NCBI GenBank assembly: GCA_900175165.2
Contig: FWWN02000409.1
Span: forward strand, 44,971-108,970
Direction of reading: 5' to 3'
DNA length: 64,000 nucleotides
DNA from: Rhizomucor pusillus
Lineage: Eukaryota; Mucoromycota; Mucoromycetes; Mucorales; Lichtheimiaceae
The number at the start of each line of letters is the position of its first letter. Position 1 is the stretch's first letter. This document shows, piece by piece, positions 48,357 to 60,626 of the stretch. The notes below the pieces were generated by a model. The model was not told the DNA's origin. It saw nothing but the letters and a program-made list of their open reading frames with translations, and ran no database searches. The translations under genes were made by a program, and so were the position numbers.

Positions 48357-49419
48357 TTATTCTTCGTCTCCTTCCTTCTTTTGGGACTGTTCCAGATCTT
48401 TGAAAATACGAGCGCGTGCTTCCTCGTACGCAGCTTTGCGCTCTTCGTATGTCAAATTTTTGCGATCCGCAGGCGACTGTTCAGAGGACGTCATTGGCGA
48501 TCCTCGTCTGCTAGAGGTATTCTTGCCGTCCGAGGGAGTCCGTCTCATGATTTGGAATACCGGCGTGGGTTCCTCGTTCTTTGGTTTCTCTTTTGGTTCG
48601 ACGTGATCTGCAAAGGGAACTCGTGGTCTATCGATCTATGCGTGAGTTCTCTTGAGAGCACTTTTCTTCCCACCATTGCCAAGCTAACTTACATTGCTGT
48701 GTACGGGTTCTTGCATAGGTAGACCGACTTGCGCACCGGGTCAAAAAAATGTGATAACTTAAAATACGGCGCAACCTTGTGCACCATCAAACGCTGATAT
48801 GAATTCATTTGAGGAAGATCCAATCGGTACAATCTATATGCATGTGAGTTGGCTGCAACGAAAGATACAAGCCAAATCACTGTACTCACTGGTAGTTATT
48901 GATGAATGCGGTGAGTTCTTTCTCTAGCTTTAGCAAAAATATCCGCTCCTGCTGCTTCTTCAAAACATCCACAATGAATGGATCGAGGGTATCAGAGAAT
49001 TCTTGAGCAGAAGGTGGCTGCTGCTGTGGTAACGGTGCCATTTGCATGTGCGGTGGATAGAATATCTCCTGCTGCTGCTGTTGTTGATAGTAATATGGAA
49101 AGGGCACATACTGTGATGGCTGCTGGTGCCGCGGCACGGGAGGTCTCGCTGTAAACGCGACGCCCTGACCGTTACTCTGCTGTGGTGGGGTTGCAGTGTA
49201 ATACTGGTTGCTTCCGGCAGGCGAAGGGAAATTAACACTGTTGAAAGATCGAACGCGAGGAATGGAATCGCGATTGAAGGATGACATGTGGTTTAACTTT
49301 TCATTGTTGCTGCTGTTGTTGCTGTTTTCGCTCATATCGTTGTAATCAGCGAGAAACTATACCAGTCATTGCTTAGATCGACAGCCCGCCAAATGTTGAA
49401 AACTCTTGCAACTTACCAT
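48357..49419 (-). CDS. R3H(-SUZ)-domain single-stranded nucleic-acid-binding protein
   Basis: Predicted cytosolic RNA-binding protein. The N-terminus is Asn/Ser- and Gln/Pro-rich with a poly-Q tract (about 49070-49090). A helical DPFIVDVLKKQQERIFLLKLE leads into the R3H domain, where YQRLMVHKVAPYF (about 48780-48810) carries the Arg-x3-His signature. The C-terminus carries FQIMRRTPSDG and a KNLTYEERKAAYEEARARIF stretch compatible with a SUZ motif. In-frame ATG 49333-49335 starts MSENSNNSS. A better model may be a lone ATG exon (49417-49419) followed by a 60-nt GTAAGT intron (49357-49416) that joins in frame to FLADYNDMSENS. Introns at about 48850-48897 and 48609-48700 complete the model. Confidence 0.83.
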
Positions 49420-50118
49420 AATCTAGTGTTGAAAGAACTAAACATGCGTTTTTGAATATCGGCTTAATAAGTGATTTGGTGCATCAAGTGAACAATGTAT
49501 CAGCCATGCAGAAGCTTTCAATTGTTTTGGGGCTGGCGTCGACAACAAAAAAAAGAGAGGATTTATTCGTCAAATTCAGCTCTCCCTGAAACGGAAATCC
49601 GATGCCTGTGTGTATAAGATTTACATTGACCAACGAACGACAAGCTGATCTTATGCTGCTTACATCATGGCATACTTGGTATAGATAGCTATTGTGGATC
49701 TCGTGTTTATGTGATGATGTTCATCATACCTGACTTGTATACGCTGCAGTTGTGGCTTCTCTGCCCTTGGGATCTCATTAATAATACGTGTTAGTTAAGT
49801 ATGTAATGTATGATGCTAATTCTATACTCTGGATAAGATCTACATATCTCATGCTGCTAGAATGCATCCAGCAAAGATGATATCCAGCTCACTTTGCATA
49901 TTTGAATATCCAAACCAGTTTCAAACAAATGACGATCCTAACTAATTAAACTCTGATATGGAATCATGATAGGGAAATATCTCTTGGTAGCTCCAAGTAT
50001 AATTCCAGTTAAGTTTTTCCTACGTGTGATATTAAAATGCTTGCAGAATCGAACCGGCAGTGCTGCTGAAATTTGAAGTGCGCATGATTTTGGCTGACAC
50101 ACTGCAACTCCTCCAGTC
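49420..50118. other. Divergent intergenic region, R3H gene / ubiquitin hydrolase
   Basis: About 700 bp, AT-rich, between divergent starts. No gene or repeat was seen; it should hold both promoters. Confidence 0.4.
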
Positions 50119-51199
50119 ATGAGCAACAACGATACTGCAGTTGAACGACCCAAGCTGAAATGGCTTCCTTTGGAAGCTAATCCAGAGGTAAATGGAGAAT
50201 ACAGGGCGCTTATGTTGCCCTTGAAAGCTAAACTCTGGTTTCGAACATACACAGGTGTGGAACAAGGTAGGAACGCAGGAGTGCCAAGAGAATATGGCAC
50301 TGTATATACTTAAAAGCTGTGGTAGATCGTGCACAACCACGGCGCAGATCCCAAATGGCAGTACACAGACATTTACGGTGAGCTACTTGGTCCTGCTTTC
50401 TTTTTTGGGTCGCAAAGAAACTATAACGCTATGTATATACCACGCAGGCTTCGACCCTGAATTGCTCGCGTTCGTGCCCCAGCCGGTGGCAGCAATCATC
50501 TTCCTCTACCCGATAACAGAGACCAGCGAACAACACAGGCGCGAAGAAGAAGCCAAGCTCAAAAAGCGCGAGCAGGATATCAGCCCCAATGTCGTGTTCT
50601 TCAAGCAGACTGTAAAGAAGAAGAGAGTGTGCACGCATAGCAGCAATGGAGTTTAACTTTTCTGTTTAGATATCGAATGCATGCGGCATGATGGCTCTTT
50701 TGCACTCTCTGGCAAATAATCCAGAACTGTTGGGTACGTGTTAGAATATATGCCAATGTTGGTCGTGAGAATAAATGGAGCTATAGGCCCCGGATTATTC
50801 AAGGATATCGTGAACAAGGCCCAAAACTTGACACCTGACGAGCGCGCAGAGCTGTTGGAAGGATGTGAGGAGTTGGCATCCGCACATGCAACAGGTGCAC
50901 AGGAAGGGCAGACACAGGCACCCAGCCTCGAGAAGCAAGTCAACCTGCACTTTGTATGCTTCGTTGAGGTGGATCATCATCTGTATGAATTGGACGGACG
51001 CAAAGCATTCCCTATCAATCACGGCAGATGCACAGATTTGGTCGACGTGAGTTTCTTTAAAGAGATAGTAATATATATTATCGATGCTCACTAGAAGGCT
51101 AAACCTCAGGGTGCTGCCAAGGTTATGCGAAAGTTCATTGAACGTGATCCTGGACACCAAAACTACAGTGCCATAGCATTGTCAAAACTCGAGGAATAA
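50119..51199 (+). CDS. Ubiquitin C-terminal hydrolase (UCH family, UCHL3/Yuh1-like), 241 aa, with a 12-nt microexon
   Basis: Cysteine protease that removes small adducts from ubiquitin or Nedd8/Rub1 C-termini. Seven exons are inferred: 50119-50187, 50255-50266, 50326-50377, 50448-50611, 50670-50733, 50787-51046 and 51095-51199, summing to 242 codons with the stop. The order of motifs matches the family. LKWLPLEANPE joins the microexon residues VWNK, then VHNHGADPKWQYTDIYGFD. The oxyanion Gln and nucleophile Cys sit in FFKQTISNACG, split by an intron. The catalytic His and Asp lie in VDHHLYELDGRK. The length is close to human UCHL3 (230 aa). No C-terminal UCH37 extension is present. The FEX gene follows 92 bp downstream on the same strand. 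Confidence 0.9.
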
Positions 51200-51291
51200 A
51201 CCTTTCTCTGTGTCTCTTGGCTTCTCTCTGAAATACCGCTTTTTTCGCTTGCTTGCATGAAAGAGCCGACTCAGCTTTTTCCTTTGCACCT

Positions 51292-52595
51292 ATGCAGGAC
51301 CCTGATCGAGACAGTATATCCTTGTCAGCAGAAATCCCATACTTTTGCCAGAGATTAGCAACATTGAACCTGGCGCAAGCTCAAGAGCTAGGTGGAGATA
51401 ATTGTAAGAGGCATTCCGGCGAATTAGCAGAGCTGCCCAACGTGTCACGGACAGAGACTTTGCCGCTTGAACAGGAGGAAGCAAATGACATGAGCAAAAA
51501 GACAATTGCCAAGCAAGCATTTGAAAACAAGCTTGTGATATGCAGCATCGTTACCCCCTTTTCAATACTGGGAGCATTGATACGGATTGGGTTGCAACGT
51601 CTAGAAACATATCCGGGTGCACCTGTCTTTGGGCTTGTGTATGCCCAGTGGATCGGTTGTTTCATTATGGGTATCGTAGTAGAAAGCAAAGCTCATTTGC
51701 TGGAATGGCAAGTATCGACTTAACAAGCACTTTACATTTTTTGAAGGGAAATTAACGAGGCATCATGCATTAGGTATCTGCCACTGCATATCGGGTTATC
51801 AACTGGGCTTTGTGGATCTATTACAACGTTCTCGTCGTGGCAGCTCGATATCTTCAAAGCATTCTCCAACTACGATGCGTACAATCACAATAGTGGATAT
51901 AATATCCTTAGCGCCATATCACAGCTCTTGGTTACTTTGGCGATGTCCTTTAACGGACTGGTATTCGGCTACCATGTCGGAGGTTGGTTCAAGAAGCAAG
52001 TCAGCGATCCCATTACTCTGGAAATTGTCTCTCGTGGATACAGAACGAACCAAATGAGCATAATCGACTGGGGCGTGTTTCTCTTCGGTGTGGCATGCTG
52101 GATAGGTGTCATCCTGGCTGCTATATTTGCGCAGTCTTTACAAGACGTTGCTTTCGCATGCGTGTTTGCTCCCGTAGGCGCATTGATGCGATGGTACCTT
52201 TCGAAATTCAATACTCTGCAGCAAGGGCGCTTCATGTTTGGAACTTTTGCTGCAAATATGATCGGGACACTTGTACTGGCAGTACTGACTCTTGTCCAAA
52301 CTGGTGTTGCTTCAACTACAATCGCTTGCGACGTCGTCAGCGGTTTAGCCAATGGTTTATGTGGTACGTTTTATTAGATCGATTTTGACACGATATTTAC
52401 AATTATTAAACAAGATCGCCCTCCATAGGATGCTTGACAACTATTTCGACATTTGTTGTAGAATTGAGCAATCTTCCTATAAGAAGATCGTATGTCTATG
52501 GTCTATCGTCCATTGTACTCGGTCAATGTTTCATGTTCCTCGTCTTGGGCACCTTTATTTGGACCCAGGGCGTCCAAAGGACTTGTCCTTTATAA
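51292..52595 (+). CDS. FEX1: Fluoride export protein FEX (two fused CrcB/Fluc domains), 390 aa
   Basis: Plasma-membrane fluoride channel that protects against environmental fluoride. Exons 51292-51707, 51774-52363 and 52429-52595 sum to 391 codons with the stop. The first intron is GC-AG (51708-51773); it is the only choice that keeps LLEWYLPLHIGL in frame. The first CrcB domain contains GALIRIGL and GLCGSITTFSSWQ; the second contains GALMRWYLSKF and NGLCGCLTTISTFVVE. This tandem antiparallel arrangement, with a linker helix between, is the eukaryotic FEX form, and yeast Fex1 is 375 aa. The N-terminal 85 residues are hydrophilic. The start ATG 51292 is preferred; the frame runs a few codons upstream only from a TTG. 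The stop lies 26 bp from the convergent Chl1 helicase stop. Confidence 0.93.
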
Positions 52596-52621
52596 TATCG
52601 AATAAACCGCCTGGCTGGTAT

Positions 52622-55600
52622 TCATTCGCGAAATTGACGAAAGAAACGCACAATCTTCGTCATTGCCTTCCCGAACTTATCACATGCCTCGATATGCTCG
52701 CCGATCCACGCAGGCAATTTGCCACGAATACGCGGTGTCGTGTATCTTTTATCGATCAAGACTATAGTCGCATAATCATCCTTGTGTCTGATCGCTCGAC
52801 CTACATACCTAGTTAGCTACTGTACATGGATTCCTTAGTTATCTTAATGATACACCTACCTATTGACTGATTTACTCCACGCATACATAAATTCTCGTAA
52901 TATTCAGCGCCAGCTTCTTTGCCACCCTGGAGTGACGCATATATTATCTTCTCGCGAAGTTCAAGCGAGTTACTGTTTGCAAAAGGGAGGCCGATCATGA
53001 TGACACCTCGTCCTAGTCTGTCCGAGAAATTGATGCCTTCTGACATTTTGCCGTTCACAACACATAGCAAAAGAGCTCCCGAAGAGGACTACACCAACAA
53101 GAAAAGAAAGGGAAAGATTGTAATCTTAATAATGCATATAGCTTGCCACAATATATATATATATATATATGCATATATATGCCTACCTCAATCTCTGCGG
53201 CATAATCGCGCAGCGTTGATTCTACTTGACCGCTGTCCCGCGGTTCCTTGAATATCTTCTTACGCTTGGACAGACGATTCAAAATGCTCCCGCTTTCGGC
53301 TGAGCTCCATCGCTTGTATACTTGCTCAAGATACGAAAAGCTTGCAAAGAAGCATACAACGCCATCTGGTATCACGTTGCATAGGTTTACAACGGCCAGG
53401 CCCACTTCATCCATCTAGTATCCAACGTCGATAATCACAACCAGAAATAACCAATTTCTCTGACCGGTAGCATCTTACCAGCTTAACGTCTTGTCTAGTC
53501 TCGTACGTGAAAGTGAGCGATTTTCCTGTAGGACCTTGCTCAAGCGTAACAACAGAAATCTGGTTAGACGGAATAATATGTCCACACGAGATGTTGCTAA
53601 TCCGTTCACGGGGTACTTTGGAGAATAGATAATTGATAAAGTCGGATATCTTGAGATTTCACGGTAAGTGAACTATTTTGGTTACTGAGAAGAGTTAAGT
53701 ATTCGTACCGGTTCCATAGTACCACCGGCCAGAACAATACTCCTGGCTTCTTGAACAACAGGCTCGAAGACTTGAGCAGGATTTAAAAGAACGTACTTGA
53801 TTTGAGCCTCGCCTTCCAAAAAGCTGACGACGATGCGCCCATCCATGTTTGCGTTTGTAAGCGATAAAAGGAACGACTCGATTTGAGTCAATGTCGGCAT
53901 AGTGGATGTCGTAGGTATTCCATGTTTTTCTCCTCCGCCCTCTTGTTGCTGTTCCTCTGTCTGCTTTTCCACAAATCCATTCAGTTTTCGAGCGAGATTA
54001 CTTGCTTTTAGATACTTTTCAATTTTAAAGATATTGATATGATCAATCTTGAGCATATGCACGAAGTCGTTAACGGTGAAAACTCGTTCAGTTTGTTCCG
54101 ATGATTCAAGTATTGTCTTGATAGCTCTTATGATGGTTACAATCTGCTTGATATATGCAATGTTTTTGCCTAACAGGCGCGTGCGGTATTTCTGGAGGTA
54201 CATGGCGAGCTGACTCAATGAAGTCGTCACTTGATATAATGTTAACGTCGTGGTATGGATAGCGGTGATTGTTTCAATCAAATTATGCGCCTCGTCGATA
54301 ATGACAATACTGTTCTTCAGCGATATACCCAGTGATTCGCGAGTGTTAGCATGGAGTAAGTGCTGATATGGCAAGACAACAAGCTAGCGAGAGAAAACCA
54401 CCAGGTAAGCCTTAAAGAGATAATGAAACATGTAATTCCTTTGAGCAACTACCTGCGCTGATTTCAAAGCATGACGAGAACCATAATAAGGGCACGTATT
54501 CAAAGATTCCCCGATTTTGACGAGATCTTCAATATCACGAACTTGCGCCAGTGCATTATCTCGAAAGGCGTCCCACTGGGATTTATCATTCATGGAGGGT
54601 AAATGAGGGCACCTGGATGTTTCTGTCGCTATTGAAAAATCTGAGTCAAAACCAAACCTTGGATGTGATAGAGATGCTGTTACTTACACTTCTTTTGCAG
54701 CTCCAGACATGCCTCATTCATACGTTGCACGCTCTTTAGCTTTTGTACTTTGTCATTTATGCACAAGTTTTTGCGAGAGCCGAGTGGAACAGTCAGGGTA
54801 TCGCTGGCGTATATTGTTTTGTGGATTTCCCGAACAAACTGGGAAAGCTGAGAGTGTGTTCGAGAAGCATAATAGATCTTGAGTTCTTCAGAGTCATCTT
54901 CATCATCATCCAAATTCCTATTCGAGCTATCTAGCGACGTAGAGTTGCCCGTTTTATCTGATTCTAGTCTGTAAAGAGGTTAAATTTGCATATGCAGTTG
55001 TGATGGATCCTATGCACTTACTTTGCCAGCAAATCTCGAACTTCTTTTGATAGATTGCTATCTGGCCCGTTTATCGCTTTTCCTCGTCGCTCCTCCTCGT
55101 CACTCTCATAGTTATCCAAAAGAAATTCATCGTCTTCAGACTTCGCATCCATCTAGAAGACAAGAATCCTTTCGTGAGTTGCATGCTATAAAGTTTTGAT
55201 AATCCAGATATTTTACAATTCTCACGAGTTTTGCCTTTTTTCTGGGTCTTGGCTCTTTGCTACCATATTCAAGGATTTGTCCTCGCCTGATACGTTCTAT
55301 CCGTTCACGTAATTGTTGTCTTCGCAGGCGTCTGCGCTCTTTTTCGAACTGTTCCTTGCGATTGATGGGCACGTATGCACGCAACCATGCAGGCTCGCTC
55401 GAATCACTTTCCTGTTTGTCCTGATCCTTGTTCGACATATTCTCTGACTCTTGGTTATCCTTGAGCCATCGCAGCGAACCGCATATTAAGGAGAGTGATT
55501 TTCCCTGATACTCTGTTAGATTTCTGTACCGATTGGGATCGATCGATCGATCAGATCTAAATCGCATTGGTTCGAGATTTACTTACTGTTCCAGTTGGAC

Positions 55601-55712
55601 TCTCAAATATACCAATCTTGCCTTCATTCAGGACTTTGTAAAGCGATCTCATAAAGTCATTCTGTATGGAGTATGGCGTGTAAGGAAAACCGAAATCCTC
55701 GGGTGGATCCAT
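52622..55712 (-). CDS. CHL1: Chl1/DDX11-type Fe-S DEAH DNA helicase
   Basis: XPD-like superfamily 2 helicase needed for sister-chromatid cohesion and fork stability. The start [17 protein letters not shown] is at 55712 (a GTG upstream is not a start). Motif I reads [15 protein letters not shown], split by an intron near 55500-55590. A charged insert with the Chl1-type [18 protein letters not shown] helix follows, then [12 protein letters not shown] (motif Ia) and the iron-sulfur cluster cysteines, spread over [27 protein letters not shown] and NTCPYYG. Motif II is [10 protein letters not shown]. The C-terminal helicase domain has [41 protein letters not shown] (motif V) and [20 protein letters not shown] (motif VI). 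The last exon ends at 52622. The gene is transcribed toward FEX. Confidence 0.93.
53151..53182. repeat. AT microsatellite inside a CHL1 intron
   Basis: Twenty bases of uninterrupted AT dinucleotides (53151-53170) followed by GCATATATATGC. It lies within the 98-nt CHL1 intron 53089-53186 (donor GTAGGC, acceptor GTGTAG). The open frame reading through it ([10 protein letters not shown]) is an artefact of the repeat. Confidence 0.85.
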
Positions 55713-55823
55713 TGCTGAAAGAAAAGCGGCAGGATGTTCAGGCACGTGTTCCCATTTCGGGCAATTTCATGGCGCATCATTTAAATTGTATGATCCATCC
55801 TTAATCTTTACGCACTTTTATTG

Positions 55824-58024
55824 CTAGGCTTTGAGGTACTTTTCAGCGACCTCTCCAAAGTCATCTAATGTACGCTTGATTGTCTTTCTAAACGACGCAG
55901 AATCGGTCTCCTTTGCAGATACCCAAGAAGATACGCTCATACGCACGCGCTCCTTGCCTATAGCATAGTTGATACCGTAGCCTTCGGGAACGACGGCGCC
56001 AAATCCACCCCAGCATACATCTCCTGGAGATGTATTCGATGTCGAGAGAAGCCAGTACTGCGAACCAGAGTAAGATGGGTCCTTGAACATGGCAGCGTCC
56101 TCCGAGTCGGCTTCTTCTGGTGTCAACTGGCAACGCAGGCCAAGCAAGTGCCTGTCTACACCCATTCCATCAATGGCGGCTTTCATGTATTCCAAATGCG
56201 TCTCGATTGCTTTTTGAAGCAAAGCCAACTTGTCAGACATCTAAGGTTATTGGATATTTTGCTTGTAAATAAGAGTGCCGATATTGCTGCTTCTTTTTTT
56301 TCCATTTTTCACCTTGATATCCCGATCATCCCACGCCTTTGTAAAGGCAACGGAGTCTGCCGAGCATGATCGCACGGTTTCGGTACGACCAGTAAGGAAC
56401 TTGCGTGTGGATGCCGATTCATAGGTCGGGCAAGGTTTTCCATACTGGCGGTAGTAGGCGAGCTGGTACGCCATTTGCATCCATCCGTCCGGGCTCACCT
56501 TGGCGCTCTTCATAAAGTTGGATCCATAGTCATTGTAGTGAAGCAACACGCTATCCAGGTCGATGATAAGCTTGGCTGCGTTTTCTCTGGCAGTCTCCAG
56601 GGCTGCACTGACGTCGGAAGTAATATCCCACGCAAGCCATGTTGGGCCTCCTCCTACGGGACTGGTCCCTTTGCCATTTTCAACCGTCGAGTTACTCTCG
56701 CTATTTTTCGTTAGACCAGCCATTATCTGCGTGCATAAAACTAGTTGACTTTTACCGAGCCAAGAAATCTTCAAATATACGTCCTGGGATAACGGCATCT
56801 ACTGGCGAATGCTGCGCAGTATAATGTCAGGTTTGGGCGATTGGATTTATACTGCTGTTTGAGCTTTGCTTACCTCGCCATTGATTCCAGCTCTACCATT
56901 ATTCTCTACGATAAACTGAATCGCTTTATCGAACCACCGATTGTTTGCATCGTTTCCATGGAAAATATTACGATGAGATTTATCAATATCGACAGGCGAG
57001 CTGTAGTCATCCAAGGCGACAGCAAACAAGGATGTATCGAGTTGCTGCAAGGTTTGAGCGTTGGTGGGATTCTTTTCCAGCTTGTCTCGAACCTACACGT
57101 TGTTGTTGATTTAGAGCTACGACCTAACACGCTGTAATTCGACCGTCATTTGCCTTTGCCCAAGTGTCGCGATGCTCTGATGTCATCAAACCCACAGGCG
57201 GTTGCAGTTGTTCGATGGGAGTATTATCAACCATCTCGGTTATCTTACGCAGTTCACTTTGCACTGTCTCGATTGAAAGAACTTGACCTTGGGCATCAAA
57301 GACTGGCACGCTGAAGCACTGATTCTTGTAGATCACAGTGATGTGTTTGGCAGTAGCAGGCCACTGCGTTGTAAGTTTGTCGCGAGGCAGGGCGGCTATC
57401 CTGCTTGCACCGAACATATTTTTGCTCTGATGCATGCAAAACGGGCCTGAACGGGACACTTCAGGTTCAAGTTCCTCGCTGTCGTTTTGATCCAAAGTTA
57501 TCAGAAGATGGACTCATGCTCTGTTTTATTCCTTCTTACCGATTGATCTTCTCCGAGTACTGCACAGCACTGACAATTATGCGGGCGGCTCGATGTAGCT
57601 GGAATGGGCTAGCCCTACCGGGAACAATGTCATTTGCAAGACCCTCGGGCGCATCCTGGAATTGATACCACCAATTGACATTAATAAGCGTTGGAATACG
57701 GTATTCTAGGTATCCTTTATTAAGCCAAAGCCGGTCCAGCCACGAGAGTCCAAGCTTGGCTTCTTGCTTATCCAGCTCGCTTAGGCGGTTTTGAAGCGAA
57801 GTCGCGAGGGGGCTCTTAAAAAACCGGTCTACTTTGGCGCTGGCAACCTCAAACTCTTTCGGTGTCAACAGAGGCAACAGGCTGCGCTTGTAACGTGCAG
57901 CAGTTGCTTCCAGGTCCGGGATAGGTAAACGTGGCAATTTATCTTGGTTTGCGAACGTTGATAGCAGTCGACACTGCCGAAGCACTGTACCACCAGCGCG
58001 AGACTTCGCCAGGACGTAACGCAT
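55824..58024 (-). CDS. Carnitine O-acetyltransferase, mitochondrial (CAT2 type)
   Basis: Transfers acetyl groups between CoA and carnitine, moving acetyl units into mitochondria. The start MRYVLAKSRAGG (58024) is a basic, Arg-rich presequence ending near LSTFA. The family N-terminus is LPRLPIPDLEATAARYKRSL, followed by the conserved NVNWWYQF block. The catalytic-His region NGEHSPVDA is joined by an intron (donor GTTATC, acceptor CAG, about 56722-56793) to IMAGLTKN. The CoA/carnitine-binding parts include SPDGWMQMAYQLAYYRQYG and TYESASTRKFLTGRTET. The C-terminal exon has SQYWLLSTSNTSPGDVCWGGFG and ends YLKA without an obvious peroxisomal PTS1. About five introns are inferred. The gene lies 111 bp upstream of CHL1 on the same strand. 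Confidence 0.92.
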
Positions 58025-58312
58025 TGTCTAAAGTTGCAAGGAAGGCCGAAAAGTAGAAAAGAAAGCGAGGGAAAAAAGTGAAGAAAAAGAGAGGTTTGAC
58101 AAAAAGACATGTGATGGGAAATTGACATACTGGAAGCCAAAACGGTTTGCATCACTCCGCCGCTCAGGAACCATCATCCATTCAACCACATTGCTTGTAA
58201 CCGAAAGAGATAAATGAACATCTTTACGAAGCATACAAAGGAGGTAATCTTTTATACAATAATACAGGTATTATATCTTCTTTTTTTACATCTTTGGCTT
58301 TTGACCATCTAG

Positions 58313-59785
58313 TCAAGCCTTGTTGGAAAGTGCAGTGATACCAGGCAATTCCTTGCCTTCGAGCAATTCAAGGGATGCACCACCGCCGGTGGAGATGTGG
58401 CTAATCTTGTCGCCAGCGCCAGCGTTCAAGGCAGCAGTGGCAGTGTCACCACCACCGACGATGGTGACGGCGCCTTGCTTGGTAGCTTCAATGACGCTTT
58501 CAAGAGCTGCGTTTGTTCCCTTTGCGAAAGGTTTCATTTCGAAAACACCGGGAGGACCGTTCCAGAGGATGGTCTTGGCCTTCAAGATTTCTTCGCGGAA
58601 GATCTTGTTGGATTCTTCACCGCAGTCCAAGCCCATGCAGTCCTCGGGGATACCAGAAGCATCGGTGGCATAACCAACCTTGGCATCTTCGCCAAACTTG
58701 TCGCCAGTCACATAGTCGACAGGGAAAACGAGCTTGACGTTCTTGGCCTTTGCACTCTCAACGAGACCCTGGACGAGTTCGGAGCCAGGCTCGTCAAAGA
58801 GGGACTTGCCAATCTACAGATTAGTCGAATCAGTTTAGTATTTCTTCTTCATCCAACCAACAATGTTTGCTTCTTCCTCTTACCTTGACATTCTCCAAAG
58901 TCTTCTTGAAGGTGAAGGCCATACCGCCGCCGATGATAAGCACGTTGACCTTGTCAAGCATGTTTTCAATGAGCTTGATCTTATCAGAGACCTTGGCACT
59001 GTAAAAGATAGAAAGAGAACGTATGAATGAATAAGCTAGTCCGATGTAACTATCGACATTGCATAACTTACCCTCCGAGGATGGCCAAGAAGGGACGCTC
59101 GGGGTTCTCAAGAGCCTTTGCAAAGTATTCCAATTCCTTTTGCATCAAGAAACCAGCAGCGCGCTGAGGAAGATCAACGCCTACCATGGAAGAGTGGGCA
59201 CGATGGGCAGTGCCGAAAGCATCGTTGACATAGACATCAGCGAGCTTGCTCAAGCTGGCACGGAAGGCCTTGACAGCTTCGGGGTCAGCCTTGACCTTCT
59301 TGCCGTCAGCATCCTTGCGGGAACCTTCTTCCTCAATGTGGAAACGAAGGTTCTCGAGGAGAATGACCTGGCCGCCGGTGGCAGCTTGGCATGTCTCCTC
59401 AACTTGAGGACCGACGCAGTCAGAAAGGAAAGTAACTGGCTTGCTGAGGAGCTTCTCGACTTCCTTGGCAACAGGTGCGAGGGAGTACTTTTGTTGAACT
59501 TCGCCGTTGGGACGACCCAAGTGCGACATGAGCACGACCGAGCGGGCACCTTGCTCGAGGGCGTACTGGACGGTAGGCAAGGCCTGGACAATACGGTTGT
59601 TGTTGGTGATCACGCCATCCTTGAGAGGTACGTTGAAGTCGACACTGTGAGACAAGACACGCCCGTTCCTGTCAGCACCCCATAACACAGCTCAACACCT
59701 TTCAAAGCGAACAAACGTACCGGATAAGGACGCGCTTGTCCTTCAAACCAACGTCGCGGATAGAGAGTTTGCTTGACAAGGACAT
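58313..59785 (-). CDS. PGK1: Phosphoglycerate kinase, about 416 aa
   Basis: Glycolytic enzyme making ATP and 3-phosphoglycerate from 1,3-bisphosphoglycerate. The start [12 protein letters not shown] is at 59785. An intron after RVLIR (about 59645-59720) leads to the substrate-binding VDFNVPL motif. Next come [10 protein letters not shown] and [11 protein letters not shown], then [13 protein letters not shown]. The second-to-third exon join is ILGG/AKVSDK, and [10 protein letters not shown] precedes a third intron (about 58815-58885). The C-terminal nucleotide domain has [31 protein letters not shown] and [13 protein letters not shown]. Codon use is extremely biased, as expected for an abundant enzyme. 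This creates a 208-codon antisense open frame at 59059-59685 that should be ignored. Confidence 0.96.
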
Positions 59786-60626
59786 GGTGTTAGAGAGGGA
59801 ATGCGAAAGGAAAAAGCGGGAACCACGCACGATTTTTTTCGGCGGGCGTTTTAAATATGCCAGCGTGGACTTTGTATGACGCATTAACCGCTATTTCTGT
59901 GTCTTTCTAAAGCAACTGCCATAAAGATATTTGTTGAGGTTGATCTGTTACGGATATCACTCACAAATACGACACAACTACTCTGCATCAGATGCTGCGT
60001 AGCCATACCATCTTTTAAGCACCTTGCACTCGTTGCTGTCTTTGTGACAAATAAATTTCAGCGTAGAGTGCGTCGTCAATTATAGCATGTTACCGACGAG
60101 ACCGCCACTGGCGGGTTAATATTTTCATGTGCTTTTCAACCTTACTCTGCTCGACGCCCCGAAATTACCGCCAGGCACTTCCGGCTCGTTCCTGACACCT
60201 TTCATGCTATTTTGCAAGCAAAGGATGTTAATATGTAAACAGCTTTTGAGAGGGGTTGCATCTTCCCCAACAGATCTGAAAGATCTCTGTTGAGTTCGAA
60301 AAACTTGCACCAAGAGATCAGCCGAGATAGAATCCATTACTGCCCATACGCCTTCCTGACAAGGAGTTCCAAAATGTATAGCTCCATGCTTTCACAATAT
60401 ATGAAAAAAGAAAAAATATCTAGCTGTCTTGAACGTACGCTAATGTCGTTCTGTAGCTAGTTGTCTTTTATCGTAATAATGGTTTACTACGCGCGTAACA
60501 TGTACACAAAGGGAAATTGAAAAGAACAAACAGCATTTAGAATCGATTCACTATCAGTATGCGTTGTATACAGTACATAGAGCAGATGTATCATTATTAC
60601 ATTCGTTTGTTGCATCATTCTTTCGA
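59786..60626. other. Intergenic, PGK promoter and Gln/Pro-rich gene 3' flank
   Basis: 841 bp. A 70-codon ATG frame on minus (60337-60125, MDSISADLLVQVF start) has no recognisable domain and is the only candidate; I do not call it a gene. The rest is AT-rich. Confidence 0.4.

Noticed and set aside
53120..53190. [10 protein letters not shown] stretch as part of the Chl1 protein
   Set aside because: It is a translated AT microsatellite inside an intron bounded by good splice sites; the family sequence resumes exactly at the acceptor.
59059..59685. 208-codon open frame antisense to PGK
   Set aside because: It is a by-product of the strongly biased codon use of PGK; it has no domain and lies fully inside conserved coding sequence of the opposite strand.
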